Part shown: piece after piece, positions 7,979-17,607 of the stretch
Position numbering within the stretch: the stretch's first letter is position 1
How the letters are laid out: every line of letters begins with the position of its first letter
NCBI RefSeq assembly: GCF_020544405.1
Contig: NZ_CP065410.1
Coordinates: 4,712,001-4,776,000, forward strand
DNA length: 64,000 nt
From: Pseudomonas sp. IAC-BECa141
GTDB lineage: Bacteria > Pseudomonadota > Gammaproteobacteria > Pseudomonadales > Pseudomonadaceae
Direction of reading: 5' to 3'
Notes under the pieces: generated by a model
What the model was told of the DNA's origin: nothing
What the model saw: the letters and a program-made list of their open reading frames with translations, nothing else
Database searches by the model: none
Translations under genes and position numbers: made by a program

Positions 7979-9325
7979 TCAGAACGTAGACTGAATTTTC
8001 AGGCCAGCGACCAAAGCGTTATCCACTTCATCCACACCGCCCGGATGAGTGATGTATTGCAGGTTCGGGCGTACGGTCAGCCAGTTGGTCACGTGGAAGC
8101 CGTAGTTGATCTCGTAGTTGTATTCGGTTTCACGAATCGGCGAGAACACCGGATTGTCGTAGTCCGAAACACCGTTGGAGACGTTCAGCAGTTCAGCGTT
8201 CTTCTTCACGTCATCGTTGACATGAATACGTGCCGCACCGATACCGAAGTCATCTTTCGGACGCGCGTCGAACGGACCTTTGTACACAAACATCACGGAC
8301 TGGTAGTTGTCGATGAAGTTGGTGTCCTTGTCGTGGAACGTGGCGTTGGCAGCGATGCTCAGGCCACGGCTCTTGTCACCGTTGTGGCTGGTGAGTTGCT
8401 GTTGCGCAACGAACCAGTAACCGTGCTTGCTGCTGTGGGTGCGGTAGGCATCACCGGTGGTCGCCGCGTCGAAACCGTTGACGTCTTCGCGAACGTCGTC
8501 GGCATCGGCCGTGCTTTTGTAGTAACCGACACGGTATTCGCCCGGCAGGCCGCTCGGGTTAGGCGACCAGACCAGTTCCACTGGCAACACGGTGCCTTTG
8601 GTGCCGCTGCCGCTCAGCTTGAAGCCGTTGCCGTGTTCCAGTTGCGACGGGTTCTGGTTGTACGCACCGATCTGCGCATACAGCTCGTCGTTGATGTTGT
8701 ACTTGACGCGAATGGCCGCCTGGCTGACCGGCCAGTTGTACCAGATGTTGGTCGCCCAGTTGCCCACTTGCGAACCGCAGAACGCCAGGTTCTGGAAGTC
8801 GCACGGGAAGGTGTTGAAGTCTTCGCCTTCGCCGAAGTAACCGGCCTTGACGTCGAGTTTGTTGTCGAAGAACTGGTGTTTGATCCACAACTGGGTCAGA
8901 CGCACCATGTGGCCACGACCGTAGACTTCCTGCGAGGAGCTGAGTGTGCCGGCACGCGGATCGCCAACACGGTCGTTGGAAATGTTTTCGCCATTACGGT
9001 TGGTCAGCTGGATCTTGGCCTGGGTGTTGTCCCAGCCCCACAGTTTTTGCAGGTCCAACGCCACGCCCAGACCGAACTGGTCGGAGTAACGCGCCGTCTT
9101 GTCGTTGTTGTAGCCGCCGTGCAGGTTGCCGCCCACCTCACCGACGTAGTCCATCTTGATGTCGATACCCTGCTCGATCAGCTTGGTACGTTCGCCACCC
9201 CAGTCCCCGGTCATCCACTCCGAATCGGAGCTGAACGCGTCAGCCGCGTGGACGCTACCGGCCAGCATCATTGCCGCAATCGCCGACAACTGGCCGATAC
9301 GCTGAGCGTTGTTGTTCTTCTTCAT
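7979..9325 (-). CDS. oprB: Carbohydrate-selective outer-membrane porin OprB
   Basis: A 448-residue outer-membrane beta-barrel porin for glucose and related sugars. The signal peptide (start KKNNN, then a hydrophobic core ending SVHA at about residue 27) is followed by WMTGDWGGERTKL, the OprB family N-terminal signature, and the chain ends in phenylalanine as barrel proteins do. It closes the gts transporter cluster, delivering sugar to the periplasmic GtsA. The ATG is preceded by GAGGATGTAGGG and is flanked on both sides by A-A-N triplets suggesting Hfq/Crc translational control. A 132-bp gap separates it from gtsD. Confidence 0.95.
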   Translation of the reverse strand: MKKNNNAQRIGQLSAIAAMMLAGSVHAADAFSSDSEWMTGDWGGERTKLIEQGIDIKMDYVGEVGGNLHGGYNNDKTARYSDQFGLGVALDLQKLWGWDNTQAKIQLTNRNGENISNDRVGDPRAGTLSSSQEVYGRGHMVRLTQLWIKHQFFDNKLDVKAGYFGEGEDFNTFPCDFQNLAFCGSQVGNWATNIWYNWPVSQAAIRVKYNINDELYAQIGAYNQNPSQLEHGNGFKLSGSGTKGTVLPVELVWSPNPSGLPGEYRVGYYKSTADADDVREDVNGFDAATTGDAYRTHSSKHGYWFVAQQQLTSHNGDKSRGLSIAANATFHDKDTNFIDNYQSVMFVYKGPFDARPKDDFGIGAARIHVNDDVKKNAELLNVSNGVSDYDNPVFSPIRETEYNYEINYGFHVTNWLTVRPNLQYITHPGGVDEVDNALVAGLKIQSTF

Positions 9326-9351
9326 CCCTACATCCTCGTTTTATTGTTATT
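9311..9351 (-). promoter_or_regulatory. Double A-A-N (Hfq/Crc-like) site flanking the oprB start
   Basis: On the mRNA, AATAACAATAA lies 15-25 bases before the ATG, and the first five codons after the ATG are AAG AAG AAC AAC AAC. Both fit the A-R-N triplets bound by the distal face of Hfq, and the AAnAAnAA motif of Crc-regulated pseudomonad genes. Confidence 0.6.
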
Positions 9352-9457
9352 AACTGTTCTTCTTATCTAACGCGGTTTACATCTGATGCGGCGCGCGACA
9401 GGCCACGCACCGCGTGCTCCCTGCGGAAACGGGCGAGCCCGCTCCCGCATTTGTTGA

Positions 9458-10618
<1,161 letters not shown>

Positions 10619-10620
10619 GA

Positions 10621-11466
10621 TTACCCCTTGACTGCGCCGGCCGTCAGCCCGCGCACGAAATACTTGCCTGCGACCACATAGACCAGCAGGGTCGGCAGCC
10701 CGGCGATCATCGCCGCCGCCATATCCACGTTGTATTCCTTGGCCCCGGTGCTGGTGTTGACCAGGTTGTTCAGCGCCACCGTGATCGGTTGCGAATCACC
10801 GCTGGAGAACACCACGCCGAACAGGAAGTCGTTCCAGATCTGGGTGAACTGCCAGATCAGGCAGACCATGATGATCGGGGTGGACATCGGCAGGATGATC
10901 TGGCGGAAGATCGTGAAGAACCCCGCGCCATCGAGACGTGCCGCCTTGATCAGCGCATCCGGAATGCTCACGTAGTAGTTACGGAAAAACAGCGTGGTGA
11001 ACGCCAGGCCGTAGACCACATGGATGAACACCAGGCCCGTGGTGGTGCTCGCCAGCCCCATCTTGCCGAGGGTGAACGACGCCGGCAGCAGCACGGTCTG
11101 GAACGGCAGGAAGCAGCCGAACAACAGCAGACCGAAGAACAGCTGCGAACCTCGGAAGCGCCAGAACGACAGTACATAACCGTTCAATGCACCGATGGCG
11201 GTGGAGATGATCACGGCCGGAACGGTGATCTTGATCGAGTTCCAGAAGTAGCCGTCAACGGTGGCCCAGGCTTTCACCCAGCCGATGCCGCTGACCACGG
11301 TCGGCCAGCTCAGCAGGTTGCCGGTGGAGATGTCTTCCGGGGTCTTGAAGCTGGTCAGCAGCATGACCACCAGCGGTACCAGATACAGCAGGACCGCGAG
11401 GATCAGCACCGCGTAGATCGCGATGCGACTCAGGCTGATGGCCGGTTTGGAGGCGAGACTAGTCAT
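10621..11466 (-). CDS. gtsC: Glucose ABC transporter permease, MalG-like
   Basis: A 281-residue inner-membrane permease with about six transmembrane segments (first at IAIYAVLILAVLLYLVPLVV) and the EAA-loop signature RLDGAGFFTIFRQIILP, where the ATPase docks. The C-terminus ends KYFVRGLTAGAVKG, as in MalG-type proteins. Its ATG overlaps the end of gtsB by 8 bp. It forms the channel with GtsB. Confidence 0.93.
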   Translation of the reverse strand: MTSLASKPAISLSRIAIYAVLILAVLLYLVPLVVMLLTSFKTPEDISTGNLLSWPTVVSGIGWVKAWATVDGYFWNSIKITVPAVIISTAIGALNGYVLSFWRFRGSQLFFGLLLFGCFLPFQTVLLPASFTLGKMGLASTTTGLVFIHVVYGLAFTTLFFRNYYVSIPDALIKAARLDGAGFFTIFRQIILPMSTPIIMVCLIWQFTQIWNDFLFGVVFSSGDSQPITVALNNLVNTSTGAKEYNVDMAAAMIAGLPTLLVYVVAGKYFVRGLTAGAVKG

Positions 11467-12367
11467 GACGCTTGGTCCTCAGCTCGGAGTACAGGTAAGG
11501 CACGATGATCGCGAGGATCGCGCCGAGCATCAGGATTGCACTGGCCGAGCCCATGCCCATCTGTCCACGGCTGAAGGTGAACGAGTACATGAACATCGCC
11601 GGCAGATCGGAGGAATAACCCGGGCCGCCGGCCGTCATGGCCGCCACCAGGTCGAAGCTCTTGATCGCGATGTGCGCCAGGATCATCACTGCACTGAAGA
11701 ACACCGGACGCAGGCTTGGCAGCACCACTTTCCAGTAGATGCGCGGCATGCTCGCGCCGTCGATCTGGGCGGCACGAATGATCGACTGATCAACGCCACG
11801 CAGACCGGCGAGGAACATCGCCATGATGAAGCCCGAAGCTTGCCAGACCGCCGCAATCACCAGGCAATACACCACGCGATCCGGGTCGATCAGCCAGTCG
11901 AGACGGAAGCCTTCCCAGCCCCAGTCCCGCAGCAATTTGTCCAGGCCCATGCCCGGGTTGAGCAGCCATTTCCACGCAGTACCGGTGACGATCATCGAGA
12001 GCGCCATCGGGTACAGGTAAATGGTGCGGATAAAGCCTTCGCGGCGGATTTTCTGGTCGAGGAAAATCGCCAGTGTCACGCCGATCACCAGGGTGATGCC
12101 GATGAACATGCCGCCGAACACGGCCAGGTTCTTGCTCGCTACCCACCAGCGGTCGTTGTCGAACAGCCGCGCGTATTGCGCCAGGCCTGCCCACTTGTAG
12201 TTCGGCAGGAAGGTCGACGTGGTGAACGACAGGACAAACGTCCAGAGGATATAGCCATAGAAGCCCACCAGAACGATGAACATGCTCGGCGCCAGCACCA
12301 GTTTCGGTAGCCAGCGCTGCAATGCGTCGAACGGCGAGGCCTTGCTGAACACAGCAACAGAACTCAT
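11459..12367 (-). CDS. gtsB: Glucose ABC transporter permease, MalF-like
   Basis: A 302-residue inner-membrane permease. Transmembrane stretches include LVLAPSMFIVLVGFYGYILW and FGGMFIGITLVIGVTLAIFL; the EAA loop AAQIDGASMPRIYWKVVLP is present. The frame is open 23 codons further upstream, but the ATG at 12367 gives the usual N-terminus, and the upstream part falls in the gtsA-gtsB hairpin. It lies 93 bp after gtsA, with a strong inverted repeat in the gap. Confidence 0.92.
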   Translation of the reverse strand: MSSVAVFSKASPFDALQRWLPKLVLAPSMFIVLVGFYGYILWTFVLSFTTSTFLPNYKWAGLAQYARLFDNDRWWVASKNLAVFGGMFIGITLVIGVTLAIFLDQKIRREGFIRTIYLYPMALSMIVTGTAWKWLLNPGMGLDKLLRDWGWEGFRLDWLIDPDRVVYCLVIAAVWQASGFIMAMFLAGLRGVDQSIIRAAQIDGASMPRIYWKVVLPSLRPVFFSAVMILAHIAIKSFDLVAAMTAGGPGYSSDLPAMFMYSFTFSRGQMGMGSASAILMLGAILAIIVPYLYSELRTKRHD

Positions 12368-12404
12368 GGGAAGATCCAGTAAAGAAAATGAAGGACCGCT
12401 GCAA

Positions 12405-12445
12405 GCTGCAAGCTTGAGGCCGATGCGCGACCTCAAGCCTGCAGC
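12405..12445. repeat. Inverted repeat between gtsA and gtsB
   Basis: GCTGCAAGCTTGAGG (12405-12419) pairs with CCTCAAGCCTGCAGC (12431-12445) at 14 of 15 positions, with an 11-base loop and no T tract. In ABC operons such a stem after the binding-protein gene usually stabilises that part of the message or attenuates read-through, giving excess binding protein. Confidence 0.8.
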
Positions 12446-12460
12446 TGCTCTACGCTGACG

Positions 12461-13762
12461 TTACTTGGCAGCCTTGATGGCGGTGCCGAGTTTTTTGGCA
12501 GCGTCGGCCGGGTCGGCTTTCGGGTCGTTGATGTAGTTGGTCACGACATCAAAGAACGCACCCTGCACCGCCAGCGTGGTCGCCATGTTGTGCGCCATGC
12601 TCGGCTGCAGGCCGCCATTCTTGGAATCAGCCAGGAAGTCCTTGGCAGCGGTCTGGGCGCACGAGTCGAAACCGTACTTGCCCATGTCGGCGAGCATGTC
12701 GTTACGCACCGGGATCGAGCCCTTGTTGATGCTGAAGACTTTCTGGAAGTTTTCACCCAGCACGACTTTGGCGATGTCCTGCTGACCGGCCGCGGTGCCC
12801 GCGTCCTTCTGCTTGAACACGGCCAGCGAGTCGATGTTGTAGGTGAACGCCTTGTCGGTGCCCGGGAAAGCTACGCACTCGTAGTCCTTGCCGGCGACTT
12901 TCTTGGCGGCGGTCCATTCGGATTTGGCCCAGTCACCCATGATCTGCATGCCGGCCTTGCCGTTGATGACCTTGGCCGCTTCCAGGTTCCAGTCCTGACC
13001 TTTGCCGTCGACGTCCATGTAGGTCGCGACTTTCTTCAGCTCGGTCAGAGCCTTGACCATTTCCGGGCCGGTCAGGGCAGCGTTGTCCAGGTCGACCAGG
13101 GCTTTCTTGTAACCATCAACGCCCATCACCGACAGCACGACCGCTTCGAACACGGTGCTGTCCTGCCATGGCTGACCACCGTGAGCCAGCGGGATGAAGC
13201 CCGCCGCTTTCAGCTTGTCGCCGGCGGCGTAGAACTCTTCGAGGGTGGTCGGGGCTTTTTCGATACCGGCTTTCTTGAAGACTTCCGGGTTGATCCACAG
13301 CCAGTTCACCCGGTGAATGTTCACCGGCACGGCCACGTAATCACCTTCGAACTTCACGGTGTCGGAGACTTTCTTGTCGAGCAGGCTGTCCCACTTCTCG
13401 GACTTGGAAACGTCCTTCAGCACGTCAGTGTCGAGCAGACCGGTCGACGCCCATTCCTGGATGTCCGGGCCTTTGATCTGGGCAACGCCCGGCGGGTTGC
13501 CGGCTACCGCGCGGCTTTTCAGCACGGTCATGGCAGTCGCACCGCCGCCGCCGGCGACAGCGCCGTCTTTCCAGGTGAAGCCGTCTTTCTCGACTTGAGC
13601 CTTGAGCACATCGACGGCGGCTTTTTCGCCACCGGACGTCCACCAATGCACGACTTCCACCGAACCTTTGGATTCGGCAGCGGAAACACTCAGGGGCAGC
13701 ACAGCGAGCGGGAACAGGGAGGCGACAGAAATGACAGTAGCGAGGCGAGAAATCGCATTCAT
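12461..13762 (-). CDS. gtsA: Periplasmic glucose-binding protein of the Gts ABC transporter
   Basis: A 433-residue extracellular solute-binding protein (SBP family 1). The signal peptide runs from [19 protein letters not shown] to about LSVSA (residue 28), and the mature part begins [17 protein letters not shown]. Conserved sugar-binding features include [15 protein letters not shown] and GDWAKSEW. I use the ATG at 13762 because it opens the signal peptide; the extra 18 upstream codons are leader. First gene of gtsABCD-oprB. Upstream lie a CA motif and the 38-bp element shared with the isomerase gene, so regulation by GltR and Hfq/Crc is likely. Confidence 0.94.
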   Translation of the reverse strand: MNAISRLATVISVASLFPLAVLPLSVSAAESKGSVEVVHWWTSGGEKAAVDVLKAQVEKDGFTWKDGAVAGGGGATAMTVLKSRAVAGNPPGVAQIKGPDIQEWASTGLLDTDVLKDVSKSEKWDSLLDKKVSDTVKFEGDYVAVPVNIHRVNWLWINPEVFKKAGIEKAPTTLEEFYAAGDKLKAAGFIPLAHGGQPWQDSTVFEAVVLSVMGVDGYKKALVDLDNAALTGPEMVKALTELKKVATYMDVDGKGQDWNLEAAKVINGKAGMQIMGDWAKSEWTAAKKVAGKDYECVAFPGTDKAFTYNIDSLAVFKQKDAGTAAGQQDIAKVVLGENFQKVFSINKGSIPVRNDMLADMGKYGFDSCAQTAAKDFLADSKNGGLQPSMAHNMATTLAVQGAFFDVVTNYINDPKADPADAAKKLGTAIKAAK

Positions 13763-13774
13763 CTGAGATGTACC

Positions 13775-13786
13775 TTTCTTGTTGTT
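13775..13786 (-). promoter_or_regulatory. Hfq/Crc-like CA motif before gtsA
   Basis: The mRNA strand reads AACAACAAGAAA followed by GG, overlapping the ribosome-binding region 13-24 bases before the ATG. It is a perfect AAnAAnAA match. Confidence 0.6.
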
Positions 13787-13847
13787 ATGCATGCAAGTCT
13801 GGTGCTTGCGCTGCACACGAGTTTAAACAGAGCGTTTCCCCTCGCAG

Positions 13848-13885
13848 GTAACGAAGGGACGCGCGAATGTCACCACATGGTTACA
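13848..13885. promoter_or_regulatory. 38-bp element shared with the isomerase promoter (copy A, upstream of gtsA)
   Basis: GTAACGAAGGG-N9-TGTCACC-N4-GGTTACA. The same three blocks with identical spacing recur at 15201-15238. The last two blocks form the dyad TGTNACC-N4-GGTNACA. It lies 86-123 bp upstream of the gtsA ATG and slightly overlaps the end of the isomerase gene. Likely an operator; GltR is the obvious candidate. Confidence 0.75.
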
Positions 13886-15140
13886 CAGGAACGCTTCGTG
13901 AAAGCTGTGCCAGAGCACTGGCCATGCTTGGCGCCAGCGGCAGACGCGGGATCAGCACGGCCTGCCAGGCGTGGTACAGATCCGGTTTGCCCGCCCAGAT
14001 ATCGGCACTTGGACGGTTTTGCGGATCGAGTTCGTGATGCCAGCTGCCGTCGCAGCGGTCGATGAAATTCGCTTCGCAGAATTCCCAGAACAGGCGGTAC
14101 CAGGTTTCGTACTGCGCATCGCCGGTGCGTTTGAGCAAGGCACTGGCGGCAGCGCTGGCCTCGGCGTGAGTCCAGTGCAGGCGATGGCGCACCACCGCTT
14201 TGTTGTTCCAGTCGAGGGTGTAAACGATGCCCGGCGCACCGTCGACGTCCCAGCCATGGCGGCAGTTTTGTTCGAACAGTTTTTGCGCGTCGGTGGCCAG
14301 CCAGCCGGGGGTCAGCATGCCAGCCTGGACCCGCGCCGCTTCAAGGTGCAGCAACAGCCGCGCCCACTCGAAACCGTGGCCCGGCGTGGTGCCGTAGGGA
14401 CGGAAACCGTCGGCGGGATTGTCCTGGTTGTATTCGCGCAGTGGCTGCCAGTCGCGGTCGAAATGCTCGATCACCAGGTAATCGTTGGCAGCGGCGTGAC
14501 CGTGAATCACCCGTTCGACGATGCGCTGCGCACGCACCAGCCAGCGCGGATCTTCTGTGGCATCGGCCAGCGCCAGGAAGGCTTCAGTGGCGTGCATGTT
14601 GCTGTTGGCGCCGCGATAGGCTTCCTCTTCGCGCCAGTCGCGATTGAAGAACTCGCGCATGGCGCCCTCTTCTTCGCTCCAGAAATAGGTGTCGATGATG
14701 TCGATGGCGTCATCCAGCAACGCTTGGGCGCCGGGGCGTTGCGCGACCACGGCGGAGCTGGCCGCCAAGGCGACGAAAGCATGCAGATAAGCGTTCTTGC
14801 CGGTGTTGCCGTCACGATGTTCAGCGACGGCGAACCAGCCGCCGTGCAGCGCATCGCGCAACGGACCGCGCAGGGCCGCGATGCCGTGATCGACCAGCTC
14901 GGCAAAGCCCGGCAGGCCCTGAATATGGGCCATGGCGAAGCTATGGGTCATGCGCGCGGTGTTCATGGTTTCGGCTTGCGCGCCAACCTGGAGCTGGCCG
15001 CGCTCATCAAGATTGCCGAAGCCTTCGGGCAATCGTGAAGCCTTGGCAAATGCCAGCAGACGCAGGCCTTCGTCGGCAAGCCATTGCTGGTGGGCAGGGG
15101 CGTTCAGCCAACTGCTGAAGTCCGGATTGAAGTGATCCAT
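13881..15140 (-). CDS. AGE-family sugar epimerase/isomerase (mannose isomerase or YihS-like)
   Basis: A 419-residue (alpha/alpha)6-barrel protein of the N-acylglucosamine 2-epimerase superfamily. Conserved positions of the aldose-ketose isomerase branch are present: ANSNMHATEAFLAL, TTPGHGFEWARLL, HWTHAEASAAAS and KPDLYHAWQAVL, giving the usual His/Glu set. These enzymes interconvert mannose with fructose, and in some cases glucose; the exact substrate is not readable here. ATG at 15140 with AAGG spaced 7 bases. It sits between gtsA and gtrS on the same strand with its own upstream copy of the 38-bp element and a CA motif, so it looks co-regulated with sugar uptake. Confidence 0.85.
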   Translation of the reverse strand: MDHFNPDFSSWLNAPAHQQWLADEGLRLLAFAKASRLPEGFGNLDERGQLQVGAQAETMNTARMTHSFAMAHIQGLPGFAELVDHGIAALRGPLRDALHGGWFAVAEHRDGNTGKNAYLHAFVALAASSAVVAQRPGAQALLDDAIDIIDTYFWSEEEGAMREFFNRDWREEEAYRGANSNMHATEAFLALADATEDPRWLVRAQRIVERVIHGHAAANDYLVIEHFDRDWQPLREYNQDNPADGFRPYGTTPGHGFEWARLLLHLEAARVQAGMLTPGWLATDAQKLFEQNCRHGWDVDGAPGIVYTLDWNNKAVVRHRLHWTHAEASAAASALLKRTGDAQYETWYRLFWEFCEANFIDRCDGSWHHELDPQNRPSADIWAGKPDLYHAWQAVLIPRLPLAPSMASALAQLSRSVPV

Positions 15141-15148
15141 GGGTGGCC

Positions 15149-15160
15149 TTTTTTGTTGTT
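15149..15160 (-). promoter_or_regulatory. Hfq/Crc-like CA motif before the isomerase gene
   Basis: The mRNA strand reads AACAACAAAAAA directly before the GG of the ribosome-binding site, as at gtsA. A perfect AAnAAnAA match, 9-20 bases before the ATG. Confidence 0.55.
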
Positions 15161-15200
15161 ATGACTGCGGGGAGTCTAAACAACGGGCCGAGGTGGACTT

Positions 15201-15238
15201 GTAACGAAGGGGGCGGGTTTTGTCACCGATCGGTTACA
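15201..15238. promoter_or_regulatory. 38-bp element, copy B, upstream of the isomerase gene
   Basis: GTAACGAAGGG-N9-TGTCACC-N4-GGTTACA, block for block the same as at 13848-13885. It is 61-98 bp upstream of the isomerase ATG and 6 bp beyond the gtrS stop codon. Confidence 0.75.
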
Positions 15239-15244
15239 TTCAGA

Positions 15245-16714
15245 TCAATCCGCCGAACGCGGCAATTGCAGGGTCACCCGCAATCCGCCCTCACGCAGAT
15301 TCTGCAACGTCACTTCACCGCCATGGCTATGAGCAATGTTGCGGGCGATCCCTAACCCGAGCCCATACCCCTGCTGCTGCCCCGCCAACCGGAAGTGCGG
15401 CTCGAATACCTGCTCCAGCCGCTGCTCCGGCACGCCAGGCCCTTCGTCATCGACATGCAGCACGAATGCACTCTCATCGTCATCGATATGCAGATGAGCT
15501 TTCTGCCCGTACTTCAGTGCATTGTCGATCAGGTTGCCGATACAGCGCTTGAGCGCCAACGGCTTGCCCGGATACGCTGCTAATGCCCGTCCCTGCTGGG
15601 TTACACGGCCATTGCCGTTGGGCGCCAGATACGGCTCCACCAGGCAGTCGAGCACATGATTGAGATCCACCGGCTCAATGTTTTCGTGGATGTCGGTGTC
15701 TTTGACGCATTGCAGCGCACCCTTGACCAGCAGCTCCAGCTCATCCAGGTCACGGCCAAACTTGGTTTGCAGTTGTTCGTCTTCGAGCAGTTCGACCCGC
15801 AGACGCAGGCGGGTGATCGGGGTACGAAGGTCATGGGAAATCGCGCTGAACAACTGACTGCGCTCGGTCAGGTAACGGCTGATCCGTTCGCGCATGGTGT
15901 TGAACGCGCGGCCCACTTCGACCACTTCGCTGCCGCCGCCCTCGGCCACCGGCTCGACGTCGGCACCCAGCGACAAGTCCCGCGCCGCCCGCGCCAGACG
16001 CTTGAGCGGCCGACTCTGCCAGTGCACCAGCAAGCCGATGAACAGCAACAGAAATCCGCTGGTGAACACAATGAACCACACCTGCTGGGTCGGCAGGCCT
16101 TGCTCTTCAAGACTGGTGTAGGGCTCGGGCAGCAGCGAGGCAATGTACAGCCATTCACCGGGCGCCAACTGAATCTGGGTCACCAGCACCGGCGGATTCA
16201 CCGGTTCCAGGGTCAGCGCGTAGTGCGCCCAGGAGCGTGGCAGCTCGTCGAGTTTCAACCCGGCGTTGAAGATACGCAGGTCATCGGGGCTGACGAAGGT
16301 CACCAGAATGTCAGTGTCCTGGCCCAACGACTGACGCAACACTTCGTCCACCGCTTGAAGCACCGCTGCCTTGCGCGGTGTAACCGGCAACACTTCCATG
16401 CCCAGCGGTTTGTCGTTCAGCGTCACCACAAATCGGGTGCCGCCCATGCTGCGCAACTGATCGAGCACCAAAGGCCGGTAAGCCACCGGCAACGAGCGGA
16501 AATAACTGACGCTGGCGGTCATCGAATGGGCGAGGCTGCGGGCGCTGGTGACCAGGCCTTCGAGCTGGGTCGCACGCAACTGGGACACCCAGATCACGCT
16601 GGACAGGGTCTGGGCGAACAACACCGCGAGCAACGTCAGCAGCAACATCCGTCCAAGCAGCGAACGCGGCATCGGCACTTTGCGTGCAGTGTTGCGCAGG
16701 AACTCAGTGACCAT
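15245..16714 (-). CDS. gtrS: Sensor histidine kinase GtrS
   Basis: A 489-residue inner-membrane sensor kinase. A transmembrane segment near the N-terminus (LLLTLLAVLFAQTL), a periplasmic domain of about 170 residues, a second membrane helix (VWFIVFTSGFLLLFIGLLV), HAMP, HisKA with His294 in SAISHDLRTPITRL, and HATPase boxes NLIDNALKYG, DDEGPGVP and YGLGLGIARN follow in order. In P. aeruginosa GtrS senses 2-ketogluconate and 6-phosphogluconate and works with GltR on oprB/gts genes. Its ATG overlaps the gltR end by 11 bp. Confidence 0.92.
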   Translation of the reverse strand: MVTEFLRNTARKVPMPRSLLGRMLLLTLLAVLFAQTLSSVIWVSQLRATQLEGLVTSARSLAHSMTASVSYFRSLPVAYRPLVLDQLRSMGGTRFVVTLNDKPLGMEVLPVTPRKAAVLQAVDEVLRQSLGQDTDILVTFVSPDDLRIFNAGLKLDELPRSWAHYALTLEPVNPPVLVTQIQLAPGEWLYIASLLPEPYTSLEEQGLPTQQVWFIVFTSGFLLLFIGLLVHWQSRPLKRLARAARDLSLGADVEPVAEGGGSEVVEVGRAFNTMRERISRYLTERSQLFSAISHDLRTPITRLRLRVELLEDEQLQTKFGRDLDELELLVKGALQCVKDTDIHENIEPVDLNHVLDCLVEPYLAPNGNGRVTQQGRALAAYPGKPLALKRCIGNLIDNALKYGQKAHLHIDDDESAFVLHVDDEGPGVPEQRLEQVFEPHFRLAGQQQGYGLGLGIARNIAHSHGGEVTLQNLREGGLRVTLQLPRSAD

Positions 16715-17435
16715 TGCCGGCAACCACATTGGCTGCCAGCTGGTAGCCGCTGCCACGCACGGTGCGGATCAGCCGTGGCGGCTTTTCGGTGTCGCGCAGA
16801 CGCTGGCGCAAACGGCTGACGGCCATGTCGACGATGCGGTCGAGGGGCATCAGATCGCGGCCACGGGTGGCGTTGCCGATGGTGTCGCGGTCGAGGATTT
16901 CCTGAGGGTGGTCGAGGAACAGTTTCAGCAGAGCGAAGTCGGCGCCGGACAGAATCACTTCCTCGCCGTCGGTGTGAAACAGTCGATGGCTGACCATATC
17001 CAGCCGCCACTCATCGAACGCCAGCACTTCACTGCCGCCGCGCTCCTGACCGAACTGGGCGCGACGCAGCAGGGCCTTGATCCGGGCTTGCAGTTCGCGG
17101 GGGCTGAAAGGTTTGCCGAGGTAATCGTCGGCGCCGAGTTCCAGGCCAATGACCCGGTCGGCTTCGTCGGAACTGGCGGTGAGCATGATGATCGGCACCT
17201 GGGCCTGACGCGGATGCTGGCGCACCCAGCGGCACAGGCTGAAGCCGTCTTCATCGGGCAGCATCACATCGAGGATCACCAGATCGCTCGGCGCTTCGTT
17301 CAGCGCCTGACGAAAACCGGCGCCATCCGCCGTGGCCCGTACCTGAAAACCCGCGCGGGTCAGGTAGGTTTCCAGCAACTCGCGTATCTCCTGGTCGTCA
17401 TCGACCAACAAAATCGACTTGTTGACTGAGCTCAC
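16704..17435 (-). CDS. gltR: OmpR-family response regulator GltR
   Basis: A 243-residue response regulator: receiver domain with VDDDQEI, phospho-acceptor Asp in LVILDVMLPDEDG, and Lys in LGKPFSPREL, then a winged-helix output domain ending TVRGSGYQLAA. The start is a GTG at 17435 (V in VSSVNKSILLVDDD) with AAGGA 10 bases upstream; the frame extends further up but into a repeat. GltR is known to control glucose transport genes in pseudomonads. Here it is coupled to gtrS and lies close to its probable targets gtsA, oprB and the isomerase gene. Confidence 0.93.
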   Translation of the reverse strand: MSSVNKSILLVDDDQEIRELLETYLTRAGFQVRATADGAGFRQALNEAPSDLVILDVMLPDEDGFSLCRWVRQHPRQAQVPIIMLTASSDEADRVIGLELGADDYLGKPFSPRELQARIKALLRRAQFGQERGGSEVLAFDEWRLDMVSHRLFHTDGEEVILSGADFALLKLFLDHPQEILDRDTIGNATRGRDLMPLDRIVDMAVSRLRQRLRDTEKPPRLIRTVRGSGYQLAANVVAGNGH

Positions 17436-17489
17436 TTCGAAGGCATCCTTGTTGTTGGAATTGGGCGGATTATGCCTGATGTGTAGACC

Positions 17490-17606
17490 GATCGTTCCCA
17501 CGCTCTGCGTGGGAATGTATCAAGGGACGCTCCGCGTCCAGTGACGCAGAGCGTCACGGGCTGCATTCCCACGCGGACGGTTCGACGCCCCGACGTGGGA
17601 ACGATC
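17490..17606. repeat. Nested palindromic intergenic element (copy 1)
   Basis: The element starts GATCGTTCCCACGC and ends GTGGGAACGATC, so the ends pair. Inside are smaller perfect hairpins: CCCACGC-TCT-GCGTGGG, GGACGC-TCC-GCGTCC and GTGACGC-AGA-GCGTCAC. It fills the gap between glk and gltR. A related copy lies at 36920-37029. Confidence 0.85.
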
Positions 17607-17607
17607 T

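Noticed and set aside
9400..9450. Another REPIN between oprB and gtsD
   Set aside because: Only one degenerate half (GGGCGAGCCCGCTCCCGC) is recognisable, with no mirrored partner; too weak to list.
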